Assembly (NCBI GenBank): GCA_012862575.1
Contig: BLSF01000024.1
Coordinates: 188,843 to 252,842 of the forward strand
Source: Parietichytrium sp. I65-24A
Lineage: Eukaryota; Sar; Bigyra; Thraustochytrida; Thraustochytriidae
Direction: 5' to 3'
Length of the DNA: 64,000 nt
In this document: one piece after another, positions 33,501 to 43,065 of the stretch
How the letters are laid out: every line of letters begins with the position of its first letter
Position numbering within the stretch: position 1 is the first letter of the stretch
The notes under the pieces: generated by a model
Database searches by the model: none
Told to the model about the DNA's origin: nothing
The model's input: the letters and a program-made list of their open reading frames with translations, nothing else
Program-made: the position numbers and the translations under genes

Positions 33501-33682
33501 CTGAGCTCCAGCGTCGCTGTGACTCTTTGGTGCGCTTCATCGAGAAGGAGAATGACGAGGAGGCGAAAAAATCTGGCGGAAACAAGCGCAAGAGCGTCGG
33601 CACTCCATCCAACTCCAAGAAGGATGACGACGAGTCCAGCCAGGCCTCTGGCGGCAACAAGCGCAAGAAGGCCAAGAAGTAA
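30554..33682 (+). CDS. ISWI-family chromatin remodelling ATPase
   Basis: Nuclear ATP-dependent nucleosome-sliding enzyme. Single exon, 1042 residues, the usual ISWI length. In order: an acidic and basic N-terminus with an autoinhibitory-type helix ([16 protein letters not shown], ~residues 65-85), SNF2 ATPase lobe 1 ([10 protein letters not shown], motif I [8 protein letters not shown], DEAH in [14 protein letters not shown]), lobe 2 ([18 protein letters not shown], then [20 protein letters not shown] with HRIGQ), a HAND region, SANT (~830-880, [20 protein letters not shown]) and SLIDE (~925-990, [20 protein letters not shown]). The C-terminal tail is basic and probably nuclear-targeting. The first ATG follows the purine leader and gives the conserved architecture. 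Confidence 0.97.
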   Translation: [1042 protein letters not shown]

Positions 33683-34480
33683 AATGAGCTTTGGCTGCTG
33701 CTCGACCCAACCTCAGCTCCATATGCACACGTAACTCTCACCCGCTTACAGACCCGCGTTCGACCACGCGCGCCGATCCCGTCACCTAGAGAACCAAACT
33801 CAACCATTCAACAAAACACATCTTTTTCCCCCCCCCCTATTACCCAAAAGTCTTCCGCATTCTTTCAGCCACGTCCGCCGAGCCAAACCATACACGCGGG
33901 TCCACTCGGAATCACGACAGTTCGACAGTTCGACAGTCTTGGCCTTGAAGGAGAGAGGGAATTGCGGACTAGTTCCGCTGGGATCTTTCGCTCGCTATGA
34001 ACTCAGATATTCGTTCCCTCTTCTTCTTTCTTGTGCAAAAGCAAGCGTCCTGAATCTGTTCATTTGAAACGAGCGCGAGAAAACAAGATTCCATCATCGC
34101 ATTTCGATCGGCAGCGAACAGTAAGCACGTGCAGCCCGCGTCTCTTGTACGTTCATAACAATCCTCTCTCTGTCAAAACATGTTGATCGGTACTCACAGT
34201 ACTGACTGTGAATGCCATTGTGACTGTCGTGCTCCTTATGTGTGCAAGATAAATTTACCATCCACATCCACATCCACATACACATACACATACACATACA
34301 AACACATACACACACATCCATTTATCTATCTATCTATCTATGCTATCAAAATCTACTAGTATCAATCATCTGTCAGCTGCGTCTCTGTGAGTCTCTCCTC
34401 TCACACTGTCGGTGTGTGTGTGTGTCCGCGCAGCCGGGGACGCGTACGTGTCTGTCGCAGAGGAATTCGTCCCATGCGCG
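33683..34480. other. Intergenic region downstream of ISWI
   Basis: About 800 bases between two plus-strand genes. It has a C8-9 run near 33830, CACATC/CACATA repeats (34259-34318), a CTAT array (34322-34340) and a GT run (34412-34424) near the next start. No gene recognised. Confidence 0.5.
34259..34340. repeat. CACATC / CACATA and CTAT microsatellites
   Basis: Hexamer repeats pass into a tetramer array; together they cover about 80 bases in gene-free DNA. Confidence 0.85.
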
Positions 34481-36748
34481 ATGGACTCTCGCAGCTTCTC
34501 GTTCGGCTCGGACGGCTCGGACGGCTCCTCCGAGGACGCTCGCAGCGGCGGGGACCCTCGCGCGCACGATGACTCGGAGCTCTCCCTCGGCGCTGCCGAG
34601 CCCTCCTCCGCGGGACACTCGGGACGCGTGGGACGGGTGGGACGGGTGGGACACGTGGGACGCGCGGACTGGGACGACCGCGCGGGGAGCCGCCGGTCCG
34701 CGAAGGCGGAGGCGGTCCTCGCGGGCGGGCGGCGGTTCGTGGTGCGGTGGGTGGAGGAACGTTCCGCGACCGCGGCGGGGAAGTGGGAGTCGGGCAAGAC
34801 TTTGGTCTCCGTGGGGTCCGCGCGGTCCGTGCGGTCCGCGGACACGGCGGTCTCCGCGGACACAGACGCGGAATGGGACGCGGGAGTCCAGTCGGGACAG
34901 TCGGGGAAGGATAGGCGGTCGTGGAGGAAGTGGCTGCGGACCAAGCTGACCGGCAAGGAGGAGTTGCAGGAGAACTCGGAGGAGAACCGGAACCAGCGCG
35001 GGTTCCATCTGGCGTTCGAGCCCGGGCTGTCGGACGCGCTGAGCTTCTCGGAGGAGATGGTGGCGGGGACGCTGAAGGAAATGCTGGGCCACTGCGAGAG
35101 CAGGCGCGGGTGCGCGGTGGGCGTGGAGAACAAGTGCGAGCGGTTCGGTGTGGTGGTCCCGAAAGGGAGCTTCTTGGTGGCCGCGAATGGAGTGCAAGTG
35201 ACGGCGCTGTCGCTGGCGGAAACGCGCGTGATGGTGGGCATGCTGGCGCTACGAGAGAGTTTTGTGCTGAGCTTTTGCACGGACGAAGAGCGCGTGTTCC
35301 CGCTGCCGCAGCTGGATTTGGGAAACAGTAACAAGATGAACGCGGCGGCGGCCAGGTCGTGCCTGCTGTTTCTGGAGATGCACGCTGTTGGGCAGTGGGA
35401 GGCATACCTGACCAGCTTCGAGGTTGGCGAGCGCAACGCGTTCCTGCTGGCGGATCTGCAGCGCATCGTGCAAAAACTCATCGCAACGTGTGAGATCCGC
35501 GATGACCGACGCGCGTTTGGGCTGGATGCCATCATGTGCGGAAAGGTGGTGTTTCACATCGAATGCGTCGTGTGCCTGCTGTGCACTTGCTTTGCGGAGG
35601 CGCTCTCGAAAGGCGGCCCTCTGATCTCCACAGCTGCGCACGACCTCTACCTCGGCCAGCTCGAAGCTGACAACAGCAGCGAAATCCGCTCCGAGGCAAT
35701 GCGCCAGGCATTTGAGACCGTGTTTAGTCAAGCGCCGGACCCTTATCTACTTTGCAGTATGCTTTGCTTCATCACCCGCCTCTCGTGGCACCGCCGAACG
35801 GACTCTAGCGCCAATAATCTCTCGCTGCACTTTTGCTGCGTGCTCGCTCCGCGGATCATGGAGTCGTCCGATCCCCGATTCCTCTTAGCTCTGGCAGACT
35901 ATTTTTCAGCGTCCCAGCGGAAAACGACAAAACCGGATGCTGCGGCGTGGCATCTCTGTGTGCAACTCATTGACCTCGCCCTTGCAGCGCTTACAGCCTC
36001 TGTTGCCGCGGAGATCTTTTCGAGCCAGCCACCCATTGATCTCTTTCGGGGAATGTCCACGTGGAACATGCGAGCTGAGAAGGGAAAGACCAAGCCGCAA
36101 ACTCTTTCGTTCGCTCACTCCTCCTTTGCGCTCCTCTTTCAGCAAGCTGCTCTGGAGGGCTCCTCGCTTCCTGCTCTGATCCGAGAGGCCAGCAAGTCAG
36201 ACGAAAACAGCCCCACAAACGGCAACAACGAAGCTGTCTACCTCGTTCAGTGCATCGCCTTTCTCATCGGCAACCAGTTCAAAGGATCCCTCATTCCTGC
36301 GCACCTCTACCACGACGTCTTCTTGGCGTGCGCAGCGTATTACGACGACCACACTTCGTTCAATTTTGTTCTCAAAAGACTGCTTGCTTCCGTTGAGGAC
36401 GAGTTGCAATTGCGCGTTCTGTGTCAACTGTGTAAATTGTGTTATACACTGTGTGCCTTTGAGAAGCCGGAAAAACAGCAGTCTTCGAGACTTTGGCTAG
36501 CAAGCCGTCTGGTTCCAACAGTTTTTGCGCCACAAACTCTTGAGCTGGAAAGTGTTCAAACCTTGCAAGCCGACACAATGATCCTTCAGCGAGCTGTACT
36601 TGCCATGATAGAGTACCACTTTTACTTTTTCGGAGATTCAGCAGACGAGAGCTTGAAAATCGAATACGCCACAACAGGCCCCGAGGAGGAGAAGAGCGAG
36701 AAATTGGAGGCCACATTCGACAAACTCCACCAAGAGTTTCAAGCCTAG
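34481..36748 (+). CDS. PDZ-like / RhoGAP-like protein (uncertain)
   Basis: Single exon, 755 residues from ATG 34481 (GCGATGG). The first ~180 residues are low complexity with repeated GRVGRVGRVGHVG and VRSVRSAD runs encoded by tandem DNA repeats. Residues ~205-275 look like a PDZ fold (CAVGVENKCERFGVVVPKGS then FLVAANGVQV). Residues ~290-500 are helical; LLCSMLCFITRLSW followed by NNLSLHFCCVLAPRIM resembles the late helices of a RhoGAP domain (NKMTAxNLAxxFAPNL). A second similar helical unit may sit at ~560-715 (ASRLVPTVFAP). I see no clear arginine finger, so catalytic activity toward Rho GTPases is doubtful. The frame is certainly coding; the family is a tentative assignment. Confidence 0.7.
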   Translation: MDSRSFSFGSDGSDGSSEDARSGGDPRAHDDSELSLGAAEPSSAGHSGRVGRVGRVGHVGRADWDDRAGSRRSAKAEAVLAGGRRFVVRWVEERSATAAGKWESGKTLVSVGSARSVRSADTAVSADTDAEWDAGVQSGQSGKDRRSWRKWLRTKLTGKEELQENSEENRNQRGFHLAFEPGLSDALSFSEEMVAGTLKEMLGHCESRRGCAVGVENKCERFGVVVPKGSFLVAANGVQVTALSLAETRVMVGMLALRESFVLSFCTDEERVFPLPQLDLGNSNKMNAAAARSCLLFLEMHAVGQWEAYLTSFEVGERNAFLLADLQRIVQKLIATCEIRDDRRAFGLDAIMCGKVVFHIECVVCLLCTCFAEALSKGGPLISTAAHDLYLGQLEADNSSEIRSEAMRQAFETVFSQAPDPYLLCSMLCFITRLSWHRRTDSSANNLSLHFCCVLAPRIMESSDPRFLLALADYFSASQRKTTKPDAAAWHLCVQLIDLALAALTASVAAEIFSSQPPIDLFRGMSTWNMRAEKGKTKPQTLSFAHSSFALLFQQAALEGSSLPALIREASKSDENSPTNGNNEAVYLVQCIAFLIGNQFKGSLIPAHLYHDVFLACAAYYDDHTSFNFVLKRLLASVEDELQLRVLCQLCKLCYTLCAFEKPEKQQSSRLWLASRLVPTVFAPQTLELESVQTLQADTMILQRAVLAMIEYHFYFFGDSADESLKIEYATTGPEEEKSEKLEATFDKLHQEFQA
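34622..34668 (+). repeat. GGACGGGTG-type tandem repeat within coding sequence
   Basis: Nine-base units encode Gly-Arg-Val repeats in the N-terminal region of the PDZ/RhoGAP-like protein. Confidence 0.8.
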
Positions 36749-36886
36749 TGCGTTCCCTTTCCACGACGACAGACAACAAACATTCAACGCGTTACATATG
36801 TGCAACGGAGTAAAAGAAATCTCAAACCGTCATCTGCCCAAATGTACATACACTGATTTGCATGGGAATTGGCTTTAGTATGCTCA

Positions 36887-39800
36887 TTAATTTACAAAGT
36901 CTTCCACGGCGATTTCGTCAAGGTCTGCAGCCCTGGACCGCCGCTGATTTGAGGTTGGTTTGGGGTTTGCTTTCGAGGAGTGCTGCTTCACTGAGGACCC
37001 ACGAGAATCTGGAGAATCGCTGCGCTTGCTTTTCCTCCGATTTTGCTTTTTAGCACTCGAGCTCTCGACAGAGCTACGAGTGTGGCTCAAGCTCGTATCC
37101 CCCGAGCGCGGCGACGAAGTTCGTGATCGCTCTGACGATCGCTCCGATCTACTCATCGATGCTTCAGACCTAGCAGACACACTTGGGGAGCGCAAGCTTC
37201 TGCTTTCTGAACGAGCACTTGATCGCGCAGACTCGCTCCGCGATCTGGAGGTTGACCGCGATCTTGAACTCGATCTAGACCTAGATCTCGATCTTGAACT
37301 CGATCTAGACCTAGATCTCGATCTTGAACTCGATCTCAAACGAGAGGATGAACGCCGCGAGCTAGATCCGTCTTCGCTTGAACTTGCGCTCGAACTGGCT
37401 GAAGAGGTGCTTCGAGCGCTGGAACGCTCACTACCAGAAGCCAAGGATCTGTCAGACTCATCAACTTTTCCTCTGCGAGTACGAGAGCGCCCGCGCTCGC
37501 TGCCTTTAGATCCTTCAGATCCTTCGGATCCCTTAGAGCTAGCACGAGAGCTGACGGAGCGTCTGCTCCCAGAAAATGCGCTACTCCTTTCTGACTCTGA
37601 TTCTGACTCTGTCCCCGACCTCGTTTCTGATCCCGATTCTGTTTCTGAGCCAAGCTCGCTTTGACCACTTCTGCTTCTGTTGCTACCCGTTCTCTTCGAG
37701 ACAGGTGTGGCACTGGCTGATCGAGAAAACGAGGATCTAGAACTCTTGGAACCTGGAGAGATTGATAGCGGCCGTGCATCCCCACTTCTAGACTGACTGA
37801 CGATGCTGGCCTTGCGAATCATGACTGGTTGGGCCTGGCGCGGAGCACTGCGGAATCCATCTTTGTCACCGTGTTTTGGCCCTTCGTCTCGGCTTGGCAC
37901 ACTCTCTCTTTCGCTACTAGTATTGACATTGTCGTCATCATCATCATCTTCATCATCGTCTTCGTCTTCATCTTCGTCCTCATCTTCGCCCTCCTCTTCG
38001 TCTAAGACGCGGTTCACCTCGTCTCTAAACCACTCTTTCCACTCGGCGGAATCAAAGTCAAACGATAACGCCGAGCTCACAGCTTCCCTGATTGTGCGGT
38101 ACGTGGCGTCGCTAGAGCTCTCGCGGACGTGATCCTCCAGTTTAGCGCGCACAAACGACACAAATTCGACTGGAGCGAGACTTGGGCCAGGGTAGTTCTC
38201 CAAAACATTCTTATCTTCGTTGTCCTGTTTGTGTAGACTCGACGAACCTTGTTTTGCTTGGAAACGCATCGCGTCATCAGTTGTCCTGGTTTCCTGGTTT
38301 TGTCCAATTGGCTCTCCGATATTGAGGCTGGTATCCTCGTTTTCCGTCTCCGTGTCGTCTGGCTGTACGATTTCTTCTTCTTCGTCGTCATCCTCTTCGC
38401 TTCCATGACTTCCAAGTTTATTGGGCTGCTGAGAGATGGTTGCTTCCGCGCTTTTCTTCTCACGCTTCGAATCTGCCTTATTCTGAGACTCAAGGATGAG
38501 CCACTGGAGTGCATTTTTCCAGTCTCTTGCAAGGTTAACGTCCTCGCACATCAATTCAAACGTATCACGGCCGTCGCGATTGTGGAATTTGAAGACGTGC
38601 TTATTAGACTTTCCTAGGGCATTTTTCGCCCAGCCCGAGAACGATTTTTTGAAGGATCGGTCATTCTCGCCTGCTATGCCATTGGCCAAGTCCTGATCTT
38701 TCGGGTAATCTATTTTTGTGATTGCCCAAATGGGTGTTGCCTTGGCTCGAGGATTCTTTTCGTCGCCTTTAATATAGTGAATTTGCTGTAAATTGTCGCT
38801 CACCCAGATATACCTTGGCTGAAAGCCCCTCACGGAGTTCATCCCGCGCCTCATAAAAACCGCTCCAGACTTCAACAACGCTTCAAACGTTTCGCTCGTT
38901 GATTCTGTCCCACTCGAAAGATCCCGTACTTCGACGTTATGCTGCTGATCTGATGCGTCATGTGAGGGCACAGCTTTTGGAAGACCGGCAGAGTCACTAT
39001 ATTTCAGAGCACTTTCTCCTACTTTTGTTACGCCGCCTGCGTCACCAGCCTCCTCTGCACTTCCTGCTCTCTGCGGCTCGCCCAAGCTCTTCTTGTCCTT
39101 TTGCACAGTCGAAAGCGCACGTTCCGATCGAACTGCTTCTGCTATCTCGACTACTTGTGAGTTATTATTCTTGACCTTGACGGTCTTGGGAACTGGTTTC
39201 TCGATGACACTAGGGTCAGTGGTGTTCGAAGATTCCAATTCCGATGGAGCATCTTTGATATCGATCACTTGTGGAATTTTGTCCGCCGTAAACCTCTTTC
39301 GCGACGACTTTTCGGGGGTGCTCGACGACTTTTCCTCTACGTCTTCCACTTTGTCCGTGCTCAGCGACTCTAGCACCTTCGGAATAGCGCTGCTCTCCCG
39401 CTCTTTGGTGGCATTTTCGGCGACGCTAGATGCAAGCTTCTGATGCGTTTTTCGGAGGACTCCAAGCTCAAAACTGAGCTTGTCGTAGGCCATCTGGAGG
39501 TCTTGTTTGCTAGAGTTGAGTTTTGCAAACTTCTTTTCGTCTTCCTTGAGCTGTTCTTTTAGCGAATCCCGCTGTGACATGATCTGAAACAGCTTTCGCT
39601 GAAGCTCTTCATTTCCTTCATTTGATGCCAAGTGTCTCGAGTGTTGCTGCTCTTGCTCGAAATGTTTGGACATGGACTGCTCGATGCCCTCCAATGTATT
39701 CTCAAGCTGTTCGACTTTTGCTTTGTACTCGTCTCTCTCTGCAGAAACTTGAACCAGTTTTTGTTGCATCATTTTAAGCATCAGATTGTGTTTGTTGTCT

Positions 39801-41395
39801 GTCTCTGCCTGACCTTGTGCCCTTAGAGTGCATAGCTTGGCCATCTGATCTTTGAGCATGGCGCGAAGCTTGCGATCCATAATCTCTGCGTCCTTGTGCT
39901 TGGACAAATACTTTGCGTGTTCAATTTCTGCCTTCTGAACCCTTTCGAGCCCAACCTTGACCTCCGCAGACGCTATCGCAAGTTGCTGTACGAGATCTTT
40001 CTCTTCCTGTTGTAGCGAGCCCATTTGCGCGTGCATATCAACATGTGCGCGATCGTATCCGGCGAGTTGCTGCATCATTGACTCGGTTTCAATGGACATC
40101 CGTGCGGCATTTTCTCTTGCTTCTTGCGCTGACGCTTGCGCTTGTCGGACGCTGGATTTTAGATGTTCGATTTCCTTCTTTGTACTGGTGATATATTCGG
40201 AAGCCTTGGATTCTTCGGAAACCTTATCCAGCATCCGAGCTTTCAACGTGGCATTCACCTCGTCAAGTTGCTGAATATGGGTCCGAAGTTTCACAATGGC
40301 TTTCTCAGCCTGAGTTCGAGATTCCTGAAGTTCTGTTCGTTTCATCGCTAATTCATCCATGGCGCGTTCGCTTTGTTGAATTTTCTTTTTGCTATAGTTG
40401 ACCTTCATCACCAAACCCTCATTCTCTTTCTGTAGCTCTGCTAGTTCTTCATTCAACTCAGCCTGTCGGGACTTGTTTAGTTTCACTGCGCTCTCGAGTA
40501 CGCGAACGCTTGAACATATCTCCTCGCGCTCGGCAATTCGACCTCTTTTCTCCAGGTTGGACTCTTGAACCAGAAGATCTTTATGTCGATTTCGCAGTGA
40601 GTTCCTTCTTGTCACCTCCCGCAAGATCATGTCGAGAGTGATTGCCTCGATCTTGTCGTCTGAGTCATCTCCCCATGCTTGCGGTCTCCGATTTTCGTCT
40701 GAGGCAGGGTCACCAAATCCGTCTCCAAGATCAACGGCGATAATAGATGCATTATTTCTAAGAAAGGTAATGAAGGCATGCTTTGCCCGCATGCCAAGCT
40801 GGTTCTCCCCAAGCCTAAGAACGCGAAGTACGCGATTCTTTTCACATGCCTTTGCTAGACTCTCTGCTCCTTCGTCAAAAATGTAGTTTTTGGACAGGTC
40901 TAACTCTTCAAGTGTACTATTTATGGTGAGAGTGACAGCGAATGACCGAGCTCCTGCATCCCGAATGCTATTCCCGCTTAAATTGAGCTTCTTGAGGCTG
41001 TGGTTCGATCGAAGAGCTTCTGCAATGGCGACTCCACCATCGTGCCAAATATTGTTCTCGCTTAGATCAAGTATCTCCAGATTCTGCCAACTCAACACGC
41101 CGCTCAGTGCCCTTGCTCCACCACAGTCAATTCTATTTCCTGCACAACTCAATACCTTTAGTACGGCCCGTCTCTTGCCTTGACAGAGAGCATTTACCAA
41201 ATTCCTCAGGCTTATGTTCAAGCGCTTCGGCTTGCTCTCGAACAGCAGCGCGCGGTCCAGCGCCAAGTGCGTCAGGTTATCAATGCGAGACACCAGTGAC
41301 ACCAGAGCATGCAACTCGTGGGCCGAGAGCAGCTCTTTCACCCTGATCTTCTCCAGATCGCAAGAGCGACCGTCTCCCGCGGCCGCGCGGTGCAT
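36887..41395 (-). CDS. LRR, coiled-coil, PH-domain protein with Arg/Ser-repeat tail
   Basis: Single exon, 1502 residues from the first ATG at 41395. In order: leucine-rich repeats of the NLRC/RanGAP type (residues ~75-205; NLEILDLSENNIWHDGG and LEELDLSKNYIFDEGA), a long coiled coil (~265-720), a Ser/Thr-rich linker, a PH domain (~838-968; GFQPRYIWVSDNLQQIHY, ending in ARDWKNALQWLIL), an acidic run (~1132-1155), and a tail rich in RS dipeptides (~1245-1480). LRR plus coiled coil plus PH suggests a membrane-associated scaffold, perhaps cortical or cytoskeletal; the RS tail is unusual for such a protein and could be phosphorylated by SR kinases. I know no family with this full arrangement. The frame continues upstream through GCAATC repeats to a TTG, but those residues would be repeat-encoded RL runs, so they are left out. 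Confidence 0.85.
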   Translation of the reverse strand: MHRAAAGDGRSCDLEKIRVKELLSAHELHALVSLVSRIDNLTHLALDRALLFESKPKRLNISLRNLVNALCQGKRRAVLKVLSCAGNRIDCGGARALSGVLSWQNLEILDLSENNIWHDGGVAIAEALRSNHSLKKLNLSGNSIRDAGARSFAVTLTINSTLEELDLSKNYIFDEGAESLAKACEKNRVLRVLRLGENQLGMRAKHAFITFLRNNASIIAVDLGDGFGDPASDENRRPQAWGDDSDDKIEAITLDMILREVTRRNSLRNRHKDLLVQESNLEKRGRIAEREEICSSVRVLESAVKLNKSRQAELNEELAELQKENEGLVMKVNYSKKKIQQSERAMDELAMKRTELQESRTQAEKAIVKLRTHIQQLDEVNATLKARMLDKVSEESKASEYITSTKKEIEHLKSSVRQAQASAQEARENAARMSIETESMMQQLAGYDRAHVDMHAQMGSLQQEEKDLVQQLAIASAEVKVGLERVQKAEIEHAKYLSKHKDAEIMDRKLRAMLKDQMAKLCTLRAQGQAETDNKHNLMLKMMQQKLVQVSAERDEYKAKVEQLENTLEGIEQSMSKHFEQEQQHSRHLASNEGNEELQRKLFQIMSQRDSLKEQLKEDEKKFAKLNSSKQDLQMAYDKLSFELGVLRKTHQKLASSVAENATKERESSAIPKVLESLSTDKVEDVEEKSSSTPEKSSRKRFTADKIPQVIDIKDAPSELESSNTTDPSVIEKPVPKTVKVKNNNSQVVEIAEAVRSERALSTVQKDKKSLGEPQRAGSAEEAGDAGGVTKVGESALKYSDSAGLPKAVPSHDASDQQHNVEVRDLSSGTESTSETFEALLKSGAVFMRRGMNSVRGFQPRYIWVSDNLQQIHYIKGDEKNPRAKATPIWAITKIDYPKDQDLANGIAGENDRSFKKSFSGWAKNALGKSNKHVFKFHNRDGRDTFELMCEDVNLARDWKNALQWLILESQNKADSKREKKSAEATISQQPNKLGSHGSEEDDDEEEEIVQPDDTETENEDTSLNIGEPIGQNQETRTTDDAMRFQAKQGSSSLHKQDNEDKNVLENYPGPSLAPVEFVSFVRAKLEDHVRESSSDATYRTIREAVSSALSFDFDSAEWKEWFRDEVNRVLDEEEGEDEDEDEDEDDDEDDDDDDNVNTSSERESVPSRDEGPKHGDKDGFRSAPRQAQPVMIRKASIVSQSRSGDARPLSISPGSKSSRSSFSRSASATPVSKRTGSNRSRSGQSELGSETESGSETRSGTESESESERSSAFSGSRRSVSSRASSKGSEGSEGSKGSERGRSRTRRGKVDESDRSLASGSERSSARSTSSASSSASSSEDGSSSRRSSSRLRSSSRSRSRSRSSSRSRSRSRSSSRSRSTSRSRSESARSSARSESRSLRSPSVSARSEASMSRSERSSERSRTSSPRSGDTSLSHTRSSVESSSAKKQNRRKSKRSDSPDSRGSSVKQHSSKANPKPTSNQRRSRAADLDEIAVEDFVN
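37260..37337 (-). repeat. 30-bp coding tandem repeat in the RS tail
   Basis: About two and a half copies of a 30-bp unit, each encoding ten residues of alternating Ser and Arg. Confidence 0.85.
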
Positions 41396-43065
41396 CTCGT
41401 CTGCCTCAGCACCTCCAGCCCTGCCTCTGCTCAGTTTCTTTACCGATCGCAATCGCAATCGCAATCGCAATCGCAATTGCAACTGCAATCGCAATCGCAA
41501 AGTGAGGACTGGGCTTGCAATTCGCAAGCCCTTTTATTTCTTCGCAGTCAGTCTGTCTGTCAATTCTACTATGTTTCATTGACCCATTCCCTCAAAGTTA
41601 TCCAATTGGCCCTCCATGTCGAGATCCCCCCCAGAATTCACCTCGCACACCTGCGCCATGGGCCGCCTGCCATACATTCGCCCGCATCCGAGGCAGGTTA
41701 CCGTTACCAGACATCCACATTCCGGGGGCTGCGTGGCTAGCGGACCCCCGGTGACGATAATCGCGCGTGGAATCAAGTAATGAAGGGGGGTATGTGACGT
41801 GGATAAGGTCTAGTATGGTGGAGGTACGGGAGGAATCCACTTTTTGGGAAGATGGACTGAGCGAGTGAGGTCTGCGTGGGAGGCAAATGCGTAGGTAGAC
41901 GTGGAAGCGCAATTAGTTTGGTTGGTCTCTGGAAATCTCTTCCTTGAGTCATTCAAGAATTTATTATCCTGGAAAGAAGACTCGACCTGGGTTATTCAAG
42001 GATTTGCGATCACGAGTCCTGAAAAGAGGTCTCGAGGGCTGTGGCCAGACATGCAAAGCGTACACATTGCGGGCAACCATGTGAAACTTGGAAAGAAACG
42101 CGAGGTTAATGGCAGTACACCCGCTCCAGCTCTTCCGTCTTTGCGAGCCTACCAAGTTTAAATTAATTGAGATGACTGTAAGGTGATGTAAGCAAAGCGT
42201 GCGAGGTGGGTGCTGCAGCACGCCGATCATTGTGGACTAGTGCCCTGCTCTCCTCGGGAGAGTCACAGATTCAAAACTACAAGATGTATGACTGTCCAAC
42301 GTAATCACAAGTGGCAAAATGCGAACATGCGTAAGCCTATGCCAGAACATTCCCAGCGAGGGAAGCCGCAGCATCTATAGAGTCAAGTTACGTCGGCTCT
42401 TTGCCGATGCCAAGTAAAAGAAGAGGACGAGCGTGTTCGACTTGAAGGCGGAGCAGGGCATTGCGCTCGAAGTTCCGACACTCTCAAATCGTTTTCAATT
42501 GAACAGTGTACACTGGCAGGGAGAAGAAATTCCAAGTTCCTGATATATCTCTACATCCTCACGAGCAGCGATAGGGTAAATGGCTACTATCCACGAAGAG
42601 GGACGAGACATGCCAGGGATGGGCAGGCGGTGTCAGCTTCGACTGCTCCTTACTGCAACGGTTAGGCCACAGTGCAAATCCCCACAGCGCACGACACGTG
42701 CCTTTCCTGGAATGCCAGGTCGGCAAATGCTCGCTCGTGGTGTGCGAAAGATCCAAGAAAAATTCCTCTGGACTCAGCTCTATCCGTAGGGCCAGGGCAC
42801 ATGGCCAAACTTTGGATCAGTCGGAAAGCACAGTCACACTGCACGTGGTCTGCCCACGTGGGCTCGATAAGGCAAGAGCCATTCGAATCTCACTTTCAGT
42901 AGATGGCAGCACCAAATGTTCATTGATGATGACGTGACAGATCTGTAGTGGGGGTTCCCTTGATTACATCGGGTTTGGGCGAAACAGCATCAAGCTACAT
43001 GGGCAGCCGGACGCGAGTTCAGTCCCAAAACACAGGCAAGGCACGTTGATGCCCGTGATTCACAT
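41396..43065. other. Divergent intergenic region (LRR-PH / ankyrin)
   Basis: About 1.7 kb. A GCAATC hexamer array (41449-41500) lies next to the LRR-PH start. The rest is unremarkable. Short frames between 41890 and 42940 have no recognisable domain, and I call no gene. Confidence 0.5.
41449..41500. repeat. GCAATC hexamer array
   Basis: Eight or so units, two of them variant (GCAATT, GCAACT), about 55 bases upstream of the LRR-PH start codon. Confidence 0.85.

Noticed and set aside
36960-37664. Plus-strand frame rich in LDLD and DRDLE
   Set aside because: It is the antisense reading of the Arg/Ser-repeat tail and reflects the repeat, not a gene.
36887-41527. Longer N-terminus for the LRR-PH protein
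   Set aside because: The extra 44 residues begin at TTG and are RL repeats from the GCAATC array; ATG 41395 is preferred.
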